DNA of 60,879 nt from Pelomyxa schiedti (taxonomy: Eukaryota > Evosea > Pelobiontida > Pelomyxidae): positions 1-60,879 of the forward strand of contig JAHLWZ010000883.1 in assembly GCA_020536535.1 (NCBI GenBank). Direction: 5' to 3'. The notes below the pieces were generated by a model, which made no database searches, had not been told where the DNA came from, and saw nothing but the letters and a program-made list of their open reading frames with translations. This document shows, one piece after another, positions 46,399-57,361 of this stretch. Made by a program: the position numbers and the translations under genes. Numbering within the stretch: the first letter of the stretch is position 1; each line of letters opens with the position of its first letter.

Positions 46399-46924
46399 TC
46401 ACACCCCATTCTCTGCTTGTGAATTGTCAGTTGACACAGCAGTTTTCAGAGAGGGATTCCTGGAAGGGTGCCCATACTGCTCCAAATTTGACAGGCTATC
46501 ACCCCACTCCTGCTCTTCCACATACAGCTCGAAATTCAATGAGCTCAGAAGCTCCACCTCCAGCAAGGTGAGGTTCCTGGGCCTCAGGCCACAGGACATT
46601 GCCACCCCTGAGTGGTGATTGAACCCATCAACGAGGAGCTTCGAGGCAACCAGCACCGACGCAACCAAACACTTGTGAACTGTGTGAGTGGTCAAGCTGA
46701 ACTGACCTCCTCTTTATCAACTTGTCGATGAAGACACACGCCAGAGGGAGGGCCTCTTGAGGTACTCCCCAGTGAGTCGTCCATCGAGAAAGAAGCATGT
46801 GGAGGGGCAGTGCGGGCGCCTGTGGAGTGTAGAACGGAGTGGCTTGGGTGTCTAGATCAGCAGAAGTATCATTTGTGTATTTGGACACCAAGAAAAGGAG
46901 GTAACCAGCAGTCTTGTCCTCCAT
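46399..46924 (-). CDS. Pho80-like (P/U-type) cyclin
   Basis: Pho80-like cyclins activate Cdk partners in nutrient responses. ATG 46924 (MEDKTAGYLLFLVSKYTN) starts the first exon, which carries cyclin-box helices (LPLACVFIDKLIKRR). A 27-nt gtcagt...cacacag intron joins HKCLVASVLVASKLLVDGF, then LRPRNLTLLEVELLSSLNFE and LYVEEQEW, typical of the PHO80 family box (LE...L..L.F.L.V). The stop is at 46399. The protein is small, with almost nothing outside the box. It precedes the RING gene on the same strand by 102 bp. Confidence 0.78.
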
Positions 46925-47002
46925 TCCCTTTGTTGTTAACAACGTAATGGCTACCCCACTTGTTTTTTTTTTCTGTTTTGTAGGTTTACGTTTGGCTGAA
47001 AC

Positions 47003-50000
47003 TTAAAAGCTGCCCGAGGTTCCGTTTGTTGAAGCGCCAACGGCGCAAAAAAAACGAACTAATCGGCTTAGGAGATTCCCCATCGGTGTATTTTTGAAGT
47101 TTCGTTGTTTCGGAAAAAACGGTGACACAAGAGATCCCTTGACATCTCTAACTCGGAAACATGAAGTCGTGGTAATCAACACAAACGGCAAGAGCTGCCG
47201 GGGAACACCTGTGATGAGAACGCCAATGTGAATAAAAAGAGAGTCGGTAAGGGGAGAGGTAGAGGACCTCAAAGAGGGCACAAAGACGAGAAGTAGAGTG
47301 TGAGTGTTCATCTTGTTTTCTGCTGAGTGATCAACTACTTGTTTCAGGATGCGACTCAGGTGCTTTTTTTTGTTTGTTTGTTTGTTTGATTGATTGATTG
47401 ATTGATTAGGAAGCAGTAGAAGATGGTTGGAACTTACTCTGATAAGAGCAAGGTTGTTGGGAGGGAGTGTGAAAAGGGAGTTCTTCATCGACTGGAGAAC
47501 ACTTTCAGGGAGGTGTGGAAATTTAGAATTATCCTCTGGGGAATGTAAGGGTTGAAAAAAAGAAAGAAGGGCCTGCTTACCCATGAGTTGTGTAATCGTA
47601 TTGCTGATTTGGGAAGGTATGAGGGGTTGAGGAAGTTCACGTAGGTATGATTTGACAAGATTCGTTAATGTATGTACATCGAAATTGGCCAAATTCACTG
47701 TACGTGCTTTTTTTTTGTTTCAAAGGTTCATAATTTGAGCATTTGTTGTGGTGCTATGATACCTTGTTCCAAGGAACTTTTCAGTAATTGAAGTTCGGTC
47801 ATACAACCTGAAATGCGGAAAATTCCCTCCTCTTGTAGTCCTTGTGCATGTGAGGGGTCTAGTCATGAAAGACAAAGCAATTACCCCTCAATGATAATTG
47901 CTGAAAGGCGTTGTACAAGAACAGAGGAATTTCACTGTGTGGATATCTCTTTCTCTGATCTGACATAACTGTATCTAATGGAACACCAAATATTTGTTTG
48001 TACACTGTTCGTGTTGTGCCTTCAAGATCAAAGGACAATCGGAGGTTTGCGCTGCCGAAAGTAAGTAGGTAAGAGATGATAGAGTTCTTACGCCAAGTAT
48101 TCAAGCCACTCAGAGAGGACAGCTGGGGAGTCAGCTGCAATAAGACATTCTCCCCGTGTACTGCTGATTGGCGCCGCATAACCCTGTCGGGCCTGTCAGA
48201 AAGATATTTGTTTCTTGGAAGAGACTTTTGATTTCCATGTCTTAAGTCCTCCTTCAGCTGATGAAAGCACAAAACTGGTTTTTTTGATATTTTTTATTCT
48301 TATCTGAAATTGGTTAAAGAAAAATAAGAGGGCGGAATAGGTACATCGGAAGTTAACGGAACCATTCCTTGAGGAACGTGTTCCTAAAAAAAGTGAGAAA
48401 AGAAGGATAGGGCTCGATTACATTGGATTTGTAATAACACAGACAATGATTGTATAACACAAAAAACCGGCGTTTAAACATTTTTAATATATCTTCTCCT
48501 TGTTTCAAAAGCCATCCGGCTTTGCATGTTTCCTTGAACAAATCAGCTCCATCGAATTAACGTACAGTTCATTTTTACCGGGAATTTGGCCGCGGGCTGG
48601 AAGAATGAACCATACAATTTCGCTTTATCATGCTCCCTTCCAACCTGAAAATTCACTTGGAAGTCGATGTATGTTTGCTTGTATTGGGGCTATAAAAGGT
48701 TATCTATTATCTAGCCACAGTGAACAAACTGAGGTGCTATAGTCAAGTCCAAGAAAAGTACAGAAATATGCCCACAAGCAAGGCAATTCAGAAATACAGT
48801 GCCAGGCACTACACACCTATTGGGCATTCAATGGTATTCTGGGTACTGCAGATGTAAGTGTACTTGAGTTGTTTTTGCCAAATCAGTTGGGCCCAGAAAA
48901 CCAAAGATAAACACAACTATGGTCATGGGTAAGTTCACCCCAAATATATTCTGTTGTGGCAATCTTTTGGAAGTTGAGAAATACTGGTAGACTCTGTGAG
49001 GGGTACTTCAGTAAATCGATGGTGAAAGGTAGTGTTGGAGAGAAATCTTTCCATGGTGTATTGTTGGAGAAGTGAAGCACAGACTGACCTTGTCAGAGCA
49101 ATAAACATTTTAGTTTTCCAAAAAAACCAAACTGCATTGAAATTTGAAAATGGCATACAACAGGTTTCAATCGGCTCGGGGCAGTCGAGGGTGACTGAGT
49201 TTGCGTGAGTGGAGGGCTTTCGGTATTTCCTCTACTTCACAACTATGAGAAACAAAAAACGTCAATCAGCTTGATACCTCCTCGGAACGCTATGGGATTT
49301 CCTGTAAGACATCAACCAGTTGAATTGGGGTATATTTGAAGGGGCTTTGGATGAAGAGGAAGTGAAAGTTGTCTGAGTGCAATTCAGTAGCTTGGAATAC
49401 CAAATGTCAAATGACGACTTGTCATATGCCACAATGTGCATTCTACAAACCTGTGAATTGAGTTTTGAATAAACTTCAAAACCACTGGGAGATACTTCGT
49501 ACTTTATCTGAACGAAAATAAACGAGTTCAATCTCGTTAGGGCAATCTTGTGGCTTAGTGACACATGTCGAGGGGTGCTCAAGAAAAATTACTTCCTCCT
49601 CCTGGACTGGATTAGGCTTGGTGGAGTCGCTCGTGTAAAAAGGATTGGCGAAGGAGGGCTGTTCGGTGAGTGTGGTAATTTTGACTTTTCCAGCGTTCGG
49701 TGTGGGTGGTAAAGGGTGAGAAGGTATTGTAGTTTGCCTCCGAGTGGAAGAGGTCGGGGACTGCGAGGCCGAAGAGACGGCAATCGCCGTTGTGGTCGAA
49801 TTAGGCGCAAGCGATAGGTGCATGGACACTGATTGATGACAACAGTCAGTCTTGGTGCACTTGAGCACCTTGTACCGCGTAGCCAAAGCGAAGTAGTATC
49901 GTTCAGTTTTCGACATACTCAACGCAGCATAAGTCTCCGGTGTTGTCGCAGTTGTGGTTGTCGCAGATCCGGTGTCGATGGGCACACGAACGCCGACCTC

Positions 50001-50024
50001 GCCTTGGACAAGCTCGCCAAACAT
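47003..50024 (-). CDS. PH-PH-RhoGAP protein
   Basis: RhoGAPs switch off Rho GTPases. ATG 50024 (MFGELVQGEVGVRVP) begins a PH-like region (RYYFALATRYKVLKC; YKLNSQVCRMHIVAYDKSSF...IWYSKLL). A second PH domain starts at about 48541 (KAGWLLKQGEDILKMFKRRF, VLYNHCLCYYKS). The RhoGAP domain follows: FGVPLDTVM and IPLFLYNAFQQLSLRG, LQEEGIFRIS (with the arginine-finger position R in GIFRIS), LTNLVKSYLRELPQPLIPSQ and LKQVVDHSAENKMNTHTLLLVF, ending at 47003. The join between EQG and VNLANFDVHTLTNL removes an intron with a T-rich 5' part and is in phase. An intron at about 47365-47410 contains tandem TTTG and ATTG tetramers. The catalytic arginine and surrounding motif are present, so it is probably active. 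Confidence 0.85.
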
Positions 50025-50112
50025 TTTTTTTTGTTTTTGTTGTGTTGTTTCGTTTTCTGTCTGAACATCTGGATCGTTCTGTGAAACGCCTTTTCATCTC
50101 TTTTGAAAGAAA
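50025..50112. promoter_or_regulatory. 88-bp divergent promoter, RhoGAP and ATP-grasp genes
   Basis: Only 88 bp separate two divergent start codons, the tightest divergent pair in the window. A T-rich stretch adjoins the RhoGAP start. Confidence 0.45.
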
Positions 50113-51365
50113 ATGATGGGTGTCGTTGGAATTGCGTCGAGTGGGGAGCTCTTGGGTCACAACGAAAATGTCTCTCTTCAACAAAGTCTGATGAAACTTG
50201 GGTGCAGATCTCAGGTTCGTTTGTCTCCATTTCTTTTGGGCGTACTCTTTCAACACAACAACAACAAAAAAAAAGGTTGTGGATTGGCAAAATCCCGAAG
50301 TGAATTGGGCTTCGTTTGATTGTGTGATAGTGAGAACAACGTGGAACTATTCTTGGCACCTGGAGGAATTTCTTGCATGGGCCAAACGTGTGTCACAAGT
50401 AATTTCAGTCATTTATTTGCCTTTGTCGTTAGTTTAAAGGTCTTAATCTTCATTCTTTTTTTTTTTTTCTAGGTGACTAAACTGTTCAATACTTATGAGA
50501 CACTTTTGTGGAACTCTACAAAGACATACCTGAGAGAGCTTGAGGAAGAAGGAATCAGTGTTGTGCCTACTGTGTGGGCAGAAAAGGGTTCTAGGACCGT
50601 TCTATCGGAAGTGATGAGCACAAAAGGCACGCACTGACCTTGAAATGTGGTTTATAACAGATAAGACAGGGTGGAACAGAGTGATCGTGAAGCCCACTGT
50701 AAGTGCTGGTTCCAGAAATACACATCGCATTCCTTCTGACTGTTCCACAGAACAAGACTTCTCTAACTTGGTAAACCAACCCTCTTTTCAACGCACAAAG
50801 GTGAAGTTCTTTCGCAGGTTGCTGAGAGGGACATGATGGTACAACCATATATCGATGCCGTGGAAAGCAGAGGAGAGCTTTCTCTTCTATTCTTTGGTGG
50901 AAAGCACTCCCATACTTTTTGGAAGATACCCAAACCAGGTTTGGCAAACAAAGAATAATGACTAATAACCCAAACTCACCTCAACTCTCTCCCGCAGGCG
51001 ATTTCAGAGCACACCCGAAGTACGGAGGCACATTCACATATGAACCCAACACACCCCCTGAGGCCATGGCCATGGCTCATAGAATCCTCGCCGCGGCCAA
51101 CAGAATCCTCATCAAAAAGTACTCTCTGTCACCCTTGCTATCTCCCCAACTCACGTTCTACGCCCGCATCGACTTCCTTGTCATCCCCAACAACAACGCG
51201 GACATGTCATCACCATCATCTTCTTGTTCCTCCTCATCATCATCATCCTTTGCCCTCTCTGAGTTGGAGGTGTGCGAGCCCAATTTCTACTCGGAACAAT
51301 ATCCCCCGTGTGCAGATAACGTTGCCTCTGCTCTACTCTCCATTATGGGGCATTCTGGTCCCTAA
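50113..51365 (+). CDS. bacterial-type ATP-grasp ligase (DcsG/RimK-like)
   Basis: ATP-grasp enzymes join a carboxylate to an amine or similar group via acyl phosphate. The exons after ATG 50113 read NENVSLQQSLMKLG, VVDWQNPEVNWASFDCVIVR, TTWNYSWHLEEFLAWAK, LLWNSTKTYLRELEEEGI, VVPTVWAEKG, GWNRVIVKPTVSAGS, MVQPYIDAVESRGELSLLFF, GGKHSHTFWKIPKPGDFR and HPKYGGTFTY, closely following the bacterial family that includes the cycloserine protein DcsG. The C-terminus keeps the metal-binding end (ELEVCEPNFY). A Ser-rich insert (about 51205-51250) lies before that. Introns verified by phase include gttcgt...aaaaaag, gtaattt...ctag, a 55-nt one (gtgatg...gataag) and gtaaacc...cgcag. The substrate is unknown. 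The stop is at 51363-51365. Confidence 0.82.
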
Positions 51366-51642
51366 ATCCTCAAGACTCTTGAGGAGGCACAAACACATTG
51401 AATTGAAGACACCCTCTCTTGGGTTTTCCCACTCAAAAAAGGGAAGAGGCCGAGACGAGGCTTCATCCCTGTCACTTTTCTTCTCCCAATAAGACTTCTG
51501 TTGTAAGGACCCCTTTTGGCCCTGACTCCAAGGACGTTCGGTGGAGGAAAAGCCGGCGGGATCGGGGAAAAAATTCCATCTGGTTTCCGGTAAGAAGAGC
51601 GAAACGAAACAAACACCACACAAACAAACAAAAAAAAAAAGA
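51366..51642. other. intergenic region between ATP-grasp and GH44 genes
   Basis: A 277-bp spacer between two plus-strand genes. The GH44 ATG is directly preceded by an A10 run. I see no further coding or structural signal. Confidence 0.35.
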
Positions 51643-54600
51643 ATGAGTGTTTGTAGTCTTTGTACATCGGCAGTCGTAATCGTAGTAGCGTGTCTGTTGG
51701 CGATTGTGGGAGTGGCCAGGGGAGCTGACCTGATTGTGTATGACGACGCACTGGAGAATGGATTTGACGACTGGAGCTGGGGGACATACTCCCTCACAAA
51801 CTCCAACCCCGTGCATGCTGGCTCCGATTCAATAAGGTTTGTTTTTTTTTTTTTTTTTTTTTACTTGCTTTATATCTTTTCCCGCCTTTGTCTTCTTCTA
51901 TGAATGCATTACTGACTTCTGTTCCTTGGGGAAAACCACAGTCAGCTTGTTAATAACTATGAAGGGTTGTTCTTCCAAGCTTCATCGTCTCGTTCTGTGT
52001 CTTTGTATAGTTCACTTGAATTCTGGATTAAGGCCGCTACTCCAGGTGGCCAGTCTCTATCTGGTATGTTACCACGTGTTACTGTTTCTTCTAATTCCGG
52101 GGCTCAGTTTCCGTTCGTGAAACCAATGGCGGATCTGTTGTAAAAACAGCCACTGTAAGCAGTATTCTTGAAGGATACTCCTCAATTCCAACAAATGCCT
52201 GGGCAAAAGGCGTACTAGATCTGAGTGCGACTCCCGGTAATTTTCATTTCCACCCGTTTCATCCTCAACAAGTAAACAGGAACATTTAGTAGTGTATGGT
52301 TCCAAGCTGATAACAGTGCAAATGAAGGATATGTCTATATTGATGATATTCTTTTTGTAGCTAGTAGTGGCAGTGAAGTGGTTAATGGTGTGTTGATCAA
52401 GTAATTTTTCTCCTTCTCAGTGCTACTAGGTGACTCATTTACTGTTGAGGTTGACTTAACGCGGAATCGCCGGGTCATAAACAAAGAGATTTATGGAGTA
52501 AATTTTGCCGACGCATCAATGATGGCATCTGGAGGGTTCCTCTGCTTACCATTTTACTGAAGCTTATTGTTGGCAGTTATACTGTTAACAGAAAAGGTGG
52601 CAATTCTGAGACAAGATACTCATGGGAATATGACGCCTCCAACAGGGCCAATGACTGGTTTTTCCTCAACATTGCTGAAGGTCTTCCTTATTTCAAGATG
52701 ATTTAATTTTTTGAAAGAAATTAAATATCACAGAAACTGCTGACGTTGAAGCACTTCCATCTGGATCAGCAAATGATTTGTTTGTAGAATTAACGCAATC
52801 TGCAAATGCGTATGGCACTGCTGGATTTACTTTTCTAATTTTGTTGTTCTAGGGAACCAATGCTAACTGTTCCAATGATTGGATGGGCCCCAAAGAGTAG
52901 AGATTTGACTTGGTCCTACAGTATTTACAAGTATGGCTCGCAAACCAATTCTGAGTGCCAGGAAACTGGATGGGCCTCCTGGTGCCGCTCAGACGCAGGA
53001 AATGGGATCAGTTCTTCAACTAATAAAGAAGTTGTGCCTATTTTCAGTAATGGGAGACTAAAGTTTACAAATAGATAACATCAAATGACAAAACGGATAC
53101 GAGCAAAGCTGTAACAAGTGCTTATGCAACGGGTCTCATTAATCACTTAACAACAGAATTTGGCTTGGCTGCAGAGGGAGGTGTAAAATACTACAGGTTG
53201 TTTACCCTCTTTATTACTTACTCAGATTTTCTTTAGTCTTGACAATGAAATGACCCTTTGGGACTCCACACACTTTGATGTGCACAATACCCCTGTTTCA
53301 TATGACGATATTTGGTCAATCACTGTCGACTACGCTACCGCAATAAAAACTGCCGACCCAAATGCTATCACCTTTGGTAAACAGCTCAAATTTTCAGTTG
53401 AAAAGTAACCTCTTGCAAAGGTCCGGTTGCGTGGGGTTGGTGTGCTTACTTCTGGTCTGGAGTGGACGATTGTGGGTCAACTCCAACAGACAGAGAGGCA
53501 CATGGCGATGTACCTTTGTTGGAATGGTACACACAACAAGTGTGCGATCACACGAGCTTGCGCCTTGTGGATTATCTTGGTCATTATTTCTTATTTCTGT
53601 GCTTTGCATTTATCCCACACCAGACATCCACTATTACCCACAAAATGACGAATATTCCGATGATGAAAGCACAGAAATCTATACAAGAAGGCTTGAGTCT
53701 GTCAAGAGCCTGTATATTTATCTTAACTTTATACAAAACATCTAATCTACTCAGCTATGATCCTACATACGTTGACCAATCTTGGGTTGCTTCTGTTGTA
53801 ATGCTCATACCAAGGATGAAAACCATAATTCAAGACCACTGTCCTACCATGAAATTATCTATCACTGAATACAACTTTGGAGGAATTTCCAATTCCAATC
53901 TTACCTCTGGTGCACTAGCACAAGCTGAGGTAGTCTTTCAGCACTCAATGCATAGTACTTACACTGCCACCAAATCAGGTACTGGGTATATTTGGAAGAG
54001 AGGGAGTCGATCTGGCTACCCGGTGGACTGCACCTGCTGTTGGCTCTCTCATCGAAGATTCCTTCCAGTTATACCTGAAGTACGACGGCGTTAATGCCAT
54101 ATCCGGAGAGAGTGTATATGCTGAATCCACATCGGTACAAATATTCTGACTTTATCAACCCGCCTAAGTTACAAACAAACAAATCCCAAAGGTCGACGAT
54201 GTTGGAGCCTACGCAATCCACAACCAGGACACTAACAAACTCTACGTTGTGCTTATCAATAAGCTCCTGACAGCCAAAACCGTGAACATTTCAGTGGCTT
54301 CTGGCCAAGTGTCCTCTGTATCTGGAGCCTATGGCTTCGATTCCACCCACAGTCTACAACAGCTCACAGGGATAACAACCACCTTACCAAACGGTGACAT
54401 CAACGTGAGACTATCCACCTCCTCCGCTACTCTCGTCATCCTGAACTGCATTGCTACCGCTAGCACCAGTGAGCACAGCACGAGTACAAGCACTCACACG
54501 AGCACTACAACAAGCACGAGTGAGGAACCAACAAGCACAAGCACAAGAACAAGCAACAGTGATAGCTATGGTGGGAGTAGCAGTAATGGGAATAGCCATG

Positions 54601-54692
54601 CTCATTTGAGTGAGAGCACTTCCTCTGCAACAAAAGGCACAGCGATAGGAACTCTCTTTGTTGTGTTGAATGTCTTTGTGTTGTTGGTATAA
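51643..54692 (+). CDS. GH44 endoglucanase/xyloglucanase with putative GPI anchor
   Basis: GH44 enzymes cleave beta-1,4-glucans such as cellulose derivatives and xyloglucan. ATG 51643 gives a signal peptide (SAVVIVVACLLAIVGVARG). A beta-sandwich-like region follows (DALENGFDDWSWGTYSL...YVYIDDILF). The catalytic domain begins KEIYGVNFADASMMA, and contains VPMIGWAPKSRD, YYSLDNEMTLWDSTHFDVH (acid/base Glu in DNE), DYLDIHYYPQ and KLSITEYNFGG (nucleophile Glu in TEYN). A C-terminal beta domain (NKLYVVLINK) precedes a Ser/Thr-rich stretch and a final hydrophobic tail GTLFVVLNVFVLLV, typical of a GPI-attachment signal. The many introns are short; one begins with a 21-base T run (51842-51862). The stop is at 54692. 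Both catalytic residues are present. Confidence 0.87.
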
Positions 54693-54782
54693 AAAAAAGG
54701 GTTGTGTCCTCTGAATTCTCTTTTTTTTTCAAATCCTTCTTGTACATTGTTCTACCGTGGGATGTCACCCTAGGATGACAGT

Positions 54783-55628
54783 CTAAAAAGAATTCATGAT
54801 TTGCTGTTTGACAGAGGTAAAGTCAGGTGTGGCCGCTACTCTTGCTTTGAGAGCCTCGTACTCATCACGTGAGAAGACGCCTAGCTTGTAAAGCTCCTTG
54901 AGGCGTTGAAGCTTGGCAATTGGGTCGGCAGTGCTGAGGGACGAAACAACCGATGTCGCCGTCATGGCTGATGTCATGGTTACCGCCGCTGGTCCCTCAT
55001 CCCTTTTAGGCCCGCCGTGACGGCTAATTGGAGTCAGTAAAAGCCAATAGTTCGTGTAGATGTAAATTTAGCAGAATTTTTCAATAGTAGCGTAAGGGAA
55101 AAGAAACGAAACTTGTCCCTAATGTCTTTGCGTGCTGCCAAAACGTCCTTCCGGAACTGTTCCGGATCTTTGAGGTGAACAATTGTTGCCTCAGGCATTG
55201 GGCTTCCAGCAGTTTGCACAGCTACACTCTTCAGCCCATAGCAATCCAAGCAGCACCCAGTAGTGAGAGTAACATCAGTAACATTCTCCAAAGGAATAGT
55301 AACCGTCTTCTTTGCCAATTTGCAGCAGCAATCCGTATACATCTATTGCGATGAAATTAAACAAAACAAACAACAACAAACAACAAAAAAAAAAACCAAA
55401 TTAAAAAAAATATGAAACCTCTCTGTGCTCGATTGTGTCAGCATTGACCCTCGTTCTTATACCCTTCACGAGCTCTTTGTAGGTGAATATCTGAGGTACT
55501 ATTCCCCAGGTAACGCAACAAGTGCACACGGCCGCGCAGCACATGTAGCTCTCGAACTTCTCCGCAAGTTCGTAGTTCTTCCACGGCCCATTGTCCGTGT
55601 CGTCGTCAAACACTTTCATTTCCGTCAT
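54783..55628 (-). CDS. bPH2-like protein with C-terminal SHOCT domain
   Basis: ATG 55628 (MTEMKVFDDDTDNGP) starts exon 1, which has a Cys cluster (YMCCAAVCTCCVTWGIVPQ) and VKGIRTRVNADTIEHRE. Exon 2 (from about 55343, MYTDCCCKLAKKTVTIP) continues LENVTDVTLTTGCC and KDPEQFRKDVLAARKDIRD, in the style of the small PH-like (bPH2) domain. An 89-nt intron (55024-55112) joins exon 3 in phase 2, which encodes a SHOCT motif: PIAKLQRLKELYKLGVFSRD and EYEALKARV, with the stop at 54783. SHOCT is a short C-terminal oligomerisation helix pair found mostly in bacteria beside such domains. Exon 3 has its own ATG at 54977, so it might be mistaken for a separate 64-aa gene. A hydrophobic Cys-rich stretch may be palmitoylated (inference). 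Confidence 0.72.
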
Positions 55629-55953
55629 CGTTGTGGTTTAGAGCGTTGCGGGGTGTTTGTTTTTGTTTTTATTTTTTTTTTTTGATGAGAAGTTTTTCAA
55701 CGGCTTTTTTTCTTTTTCTGTGTGACAAATGAGAAGATAAATGTGAAGTCGCTTGGACTTTGGTAACCGAAAGACATCACTGGACACCGAGTAACATCAA
55801 AGAACTTAGCAGCCTTACACTTACAGGGTCCATCAGCACTCAAGTACATCTGTCAAGATAGAGGGCACGAGAACTTATGGCATTAGTTCAGAAGCCATAC
55901 CTCCGCTCAACTATCTCAGGTGAGTCAGGGCTATCTCACAAAAAAAAAAGACG
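55629..55953. promoter_or_regulatory. divergent promoter region, bPH2-SHOCT and coiled-coil genes
   Basis: A 325-bp spacer between divergent starts, with T-rich stretches at 55665-55685 next to the minus-strand start and an A10 run just before the plus-strand ATG. No coding signal. Confidence 0.4.
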
Positions 55954-57180
55954 ATGATTCGTGAAGCCGTTGTGGTGCGTACGGATTTCGACACAAGCAC
56001 CAGCGGCCCTGTCTTCAGGCCCCTCGTCCTCCCTTCATCCCCTTCTCCCTCTTCTTCGTCCCATAATCACCAGCACCGCGGCGGCACCCCCACGAAACCG
56101 ACTGGCACCCCACAAAGCGGCGGCACCACTACGGCGGTTATGGGAACTCCCTTGAGGCCTGTGTCATCGTCGTCTCCCTACGTCCCTTGCAGCGGGATCG
56201 ACGTGGCACCGGGCAACAATTTTCAGTTTGGGTTTGGGTGCAACGCAAGCCCGATTGGGGTTCGCGCCGATGCATCTTCTCCCATAAGCTCGCCGGCGAG
56301 GCCCCCCCACGTCACAAAGCGGCTGCGTTGCAGTCTACACCCTGCGTTGGTGCAACATGCCGCGAGGCTGCACGATTCTCGCGACTCTGTGTTTTACGTT
56401 GAGACTGACAAACTTTGGGTGAGGCAACAGCAACAAAAACTGGAGTTTTTTCAGTTTTGTCACTTTCATGCCCATAATTTTATCACTATAAAAATACAAT
56501 AAAGAAGGGATACAGACTCACAAACACGAAAGACAGAAATTGGAAAGATAATTGAGGAAGGCGGCTGTGTTCTTTTTGCCCCCAGTACTTCAATGAACTC
56601 TGGACAAGCCCAAAGACTTGCACACAGAATGAATGTAATTATTCCATCCCCTCCTCCTTTTGTTTTCAGTATCTCACTGAATGAATTCTTCTAGAAAGCT
56701 CAAGGCATCGACACCACACTTTGCATACAACCGCACACAGCTTCTGATGATATCCCCCAAAGAACACCGACACAAGAGACTCAAAATGCGAAGGAACCTC
56801 CCAATACTAGACAAGGGGAGACTGAGGGGAGTTCCGACCCAGAGTGAGTTTTCATTGCATCTGCAGACATGGGACTCACGAAATATAGGTTCGCCATAAA
56901 ACAAAGCAAAGAATACCAAGAGCTTCTGCGCATATTTGAGGAAGTAGCTTCCCGGCTTAAACTACTAAGCAACTAATTCTATCTAGTTACGCGAACAGTA
57001 TAGACAGCACACACACGAAATGGTAGAGAAAGCAAATAAAGTGAAACAAGTAAAGGACTCCTAGCATTTAGTGCGAGACTCACTTACTCACAGGCCATAT
57101 TTGCAGATCAAGGCGTTGTGCAACAATCCACTGAGGAACTTTCCTTGTCAGTAGAGGAGGACTCTAATTTGTCACACTGA
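55954..57180 (+). CDS. hypothetical disordered protein with C-terminal coiled coil
   Basis: The first exon (MIREAVVVRTDFDTS) is Ser/Pro/Thr-rich with FGFGCNASPIG, VTKRLRCSLHPAL and SVFYVETDKLW. Removing introns in phase gives TEIGKIIEEGGCVLFAPSTS and MNSGQAQRLAHRMN, then a hydrophilic exon (KAQGIDTTLCIQPHTASDD...SSDPE). A 46-nt intron (gtgagt...aatatag) leads to FAIKQSKEYQELLRIFEE. A further gtagct...atctag intron joins LREQYRQHTHEMVEKANKVK, and gtaaag...ctcacag joins AIFADQGVVQQSTEELSLSV and a TGA at 57178-57180. The last part should form a coiled coil. No family is recognised. Without splicing, the frame would stop at 56976, which is a less likely end. Confidence 0.6.
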
Positions 57181-57361
57181 AAGAAAGTAATCCTTTTTCA
57201 GTCTTGGCTTTTCTCTTTTTTTTGTTTTGAACTGAGGCATGTGACACTAATTCCCTGCACCACTGCTTCTTAAGATGTAATTTAACAATCTACTGGCACA
57301 AATTGCAAAAAAATCCCGTTCGTCCCCGTTCTTTTTGTGTTGTTGATTGTCGTCGGGGGCG

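Noticed and set aside
47365..47410. TTTG/ATTG tetramer tract considered as a CRISPR-like or satellite array
   Set aside because: It is a short microsatellite inside a RhoGAP intron, without spacers or longer units.
54783..54977. Separate 64-aa SHOCT gene
   Set aside because: The upstream exon joins in phase through a well-formed intron, so I treated it as the third exon of one gene.
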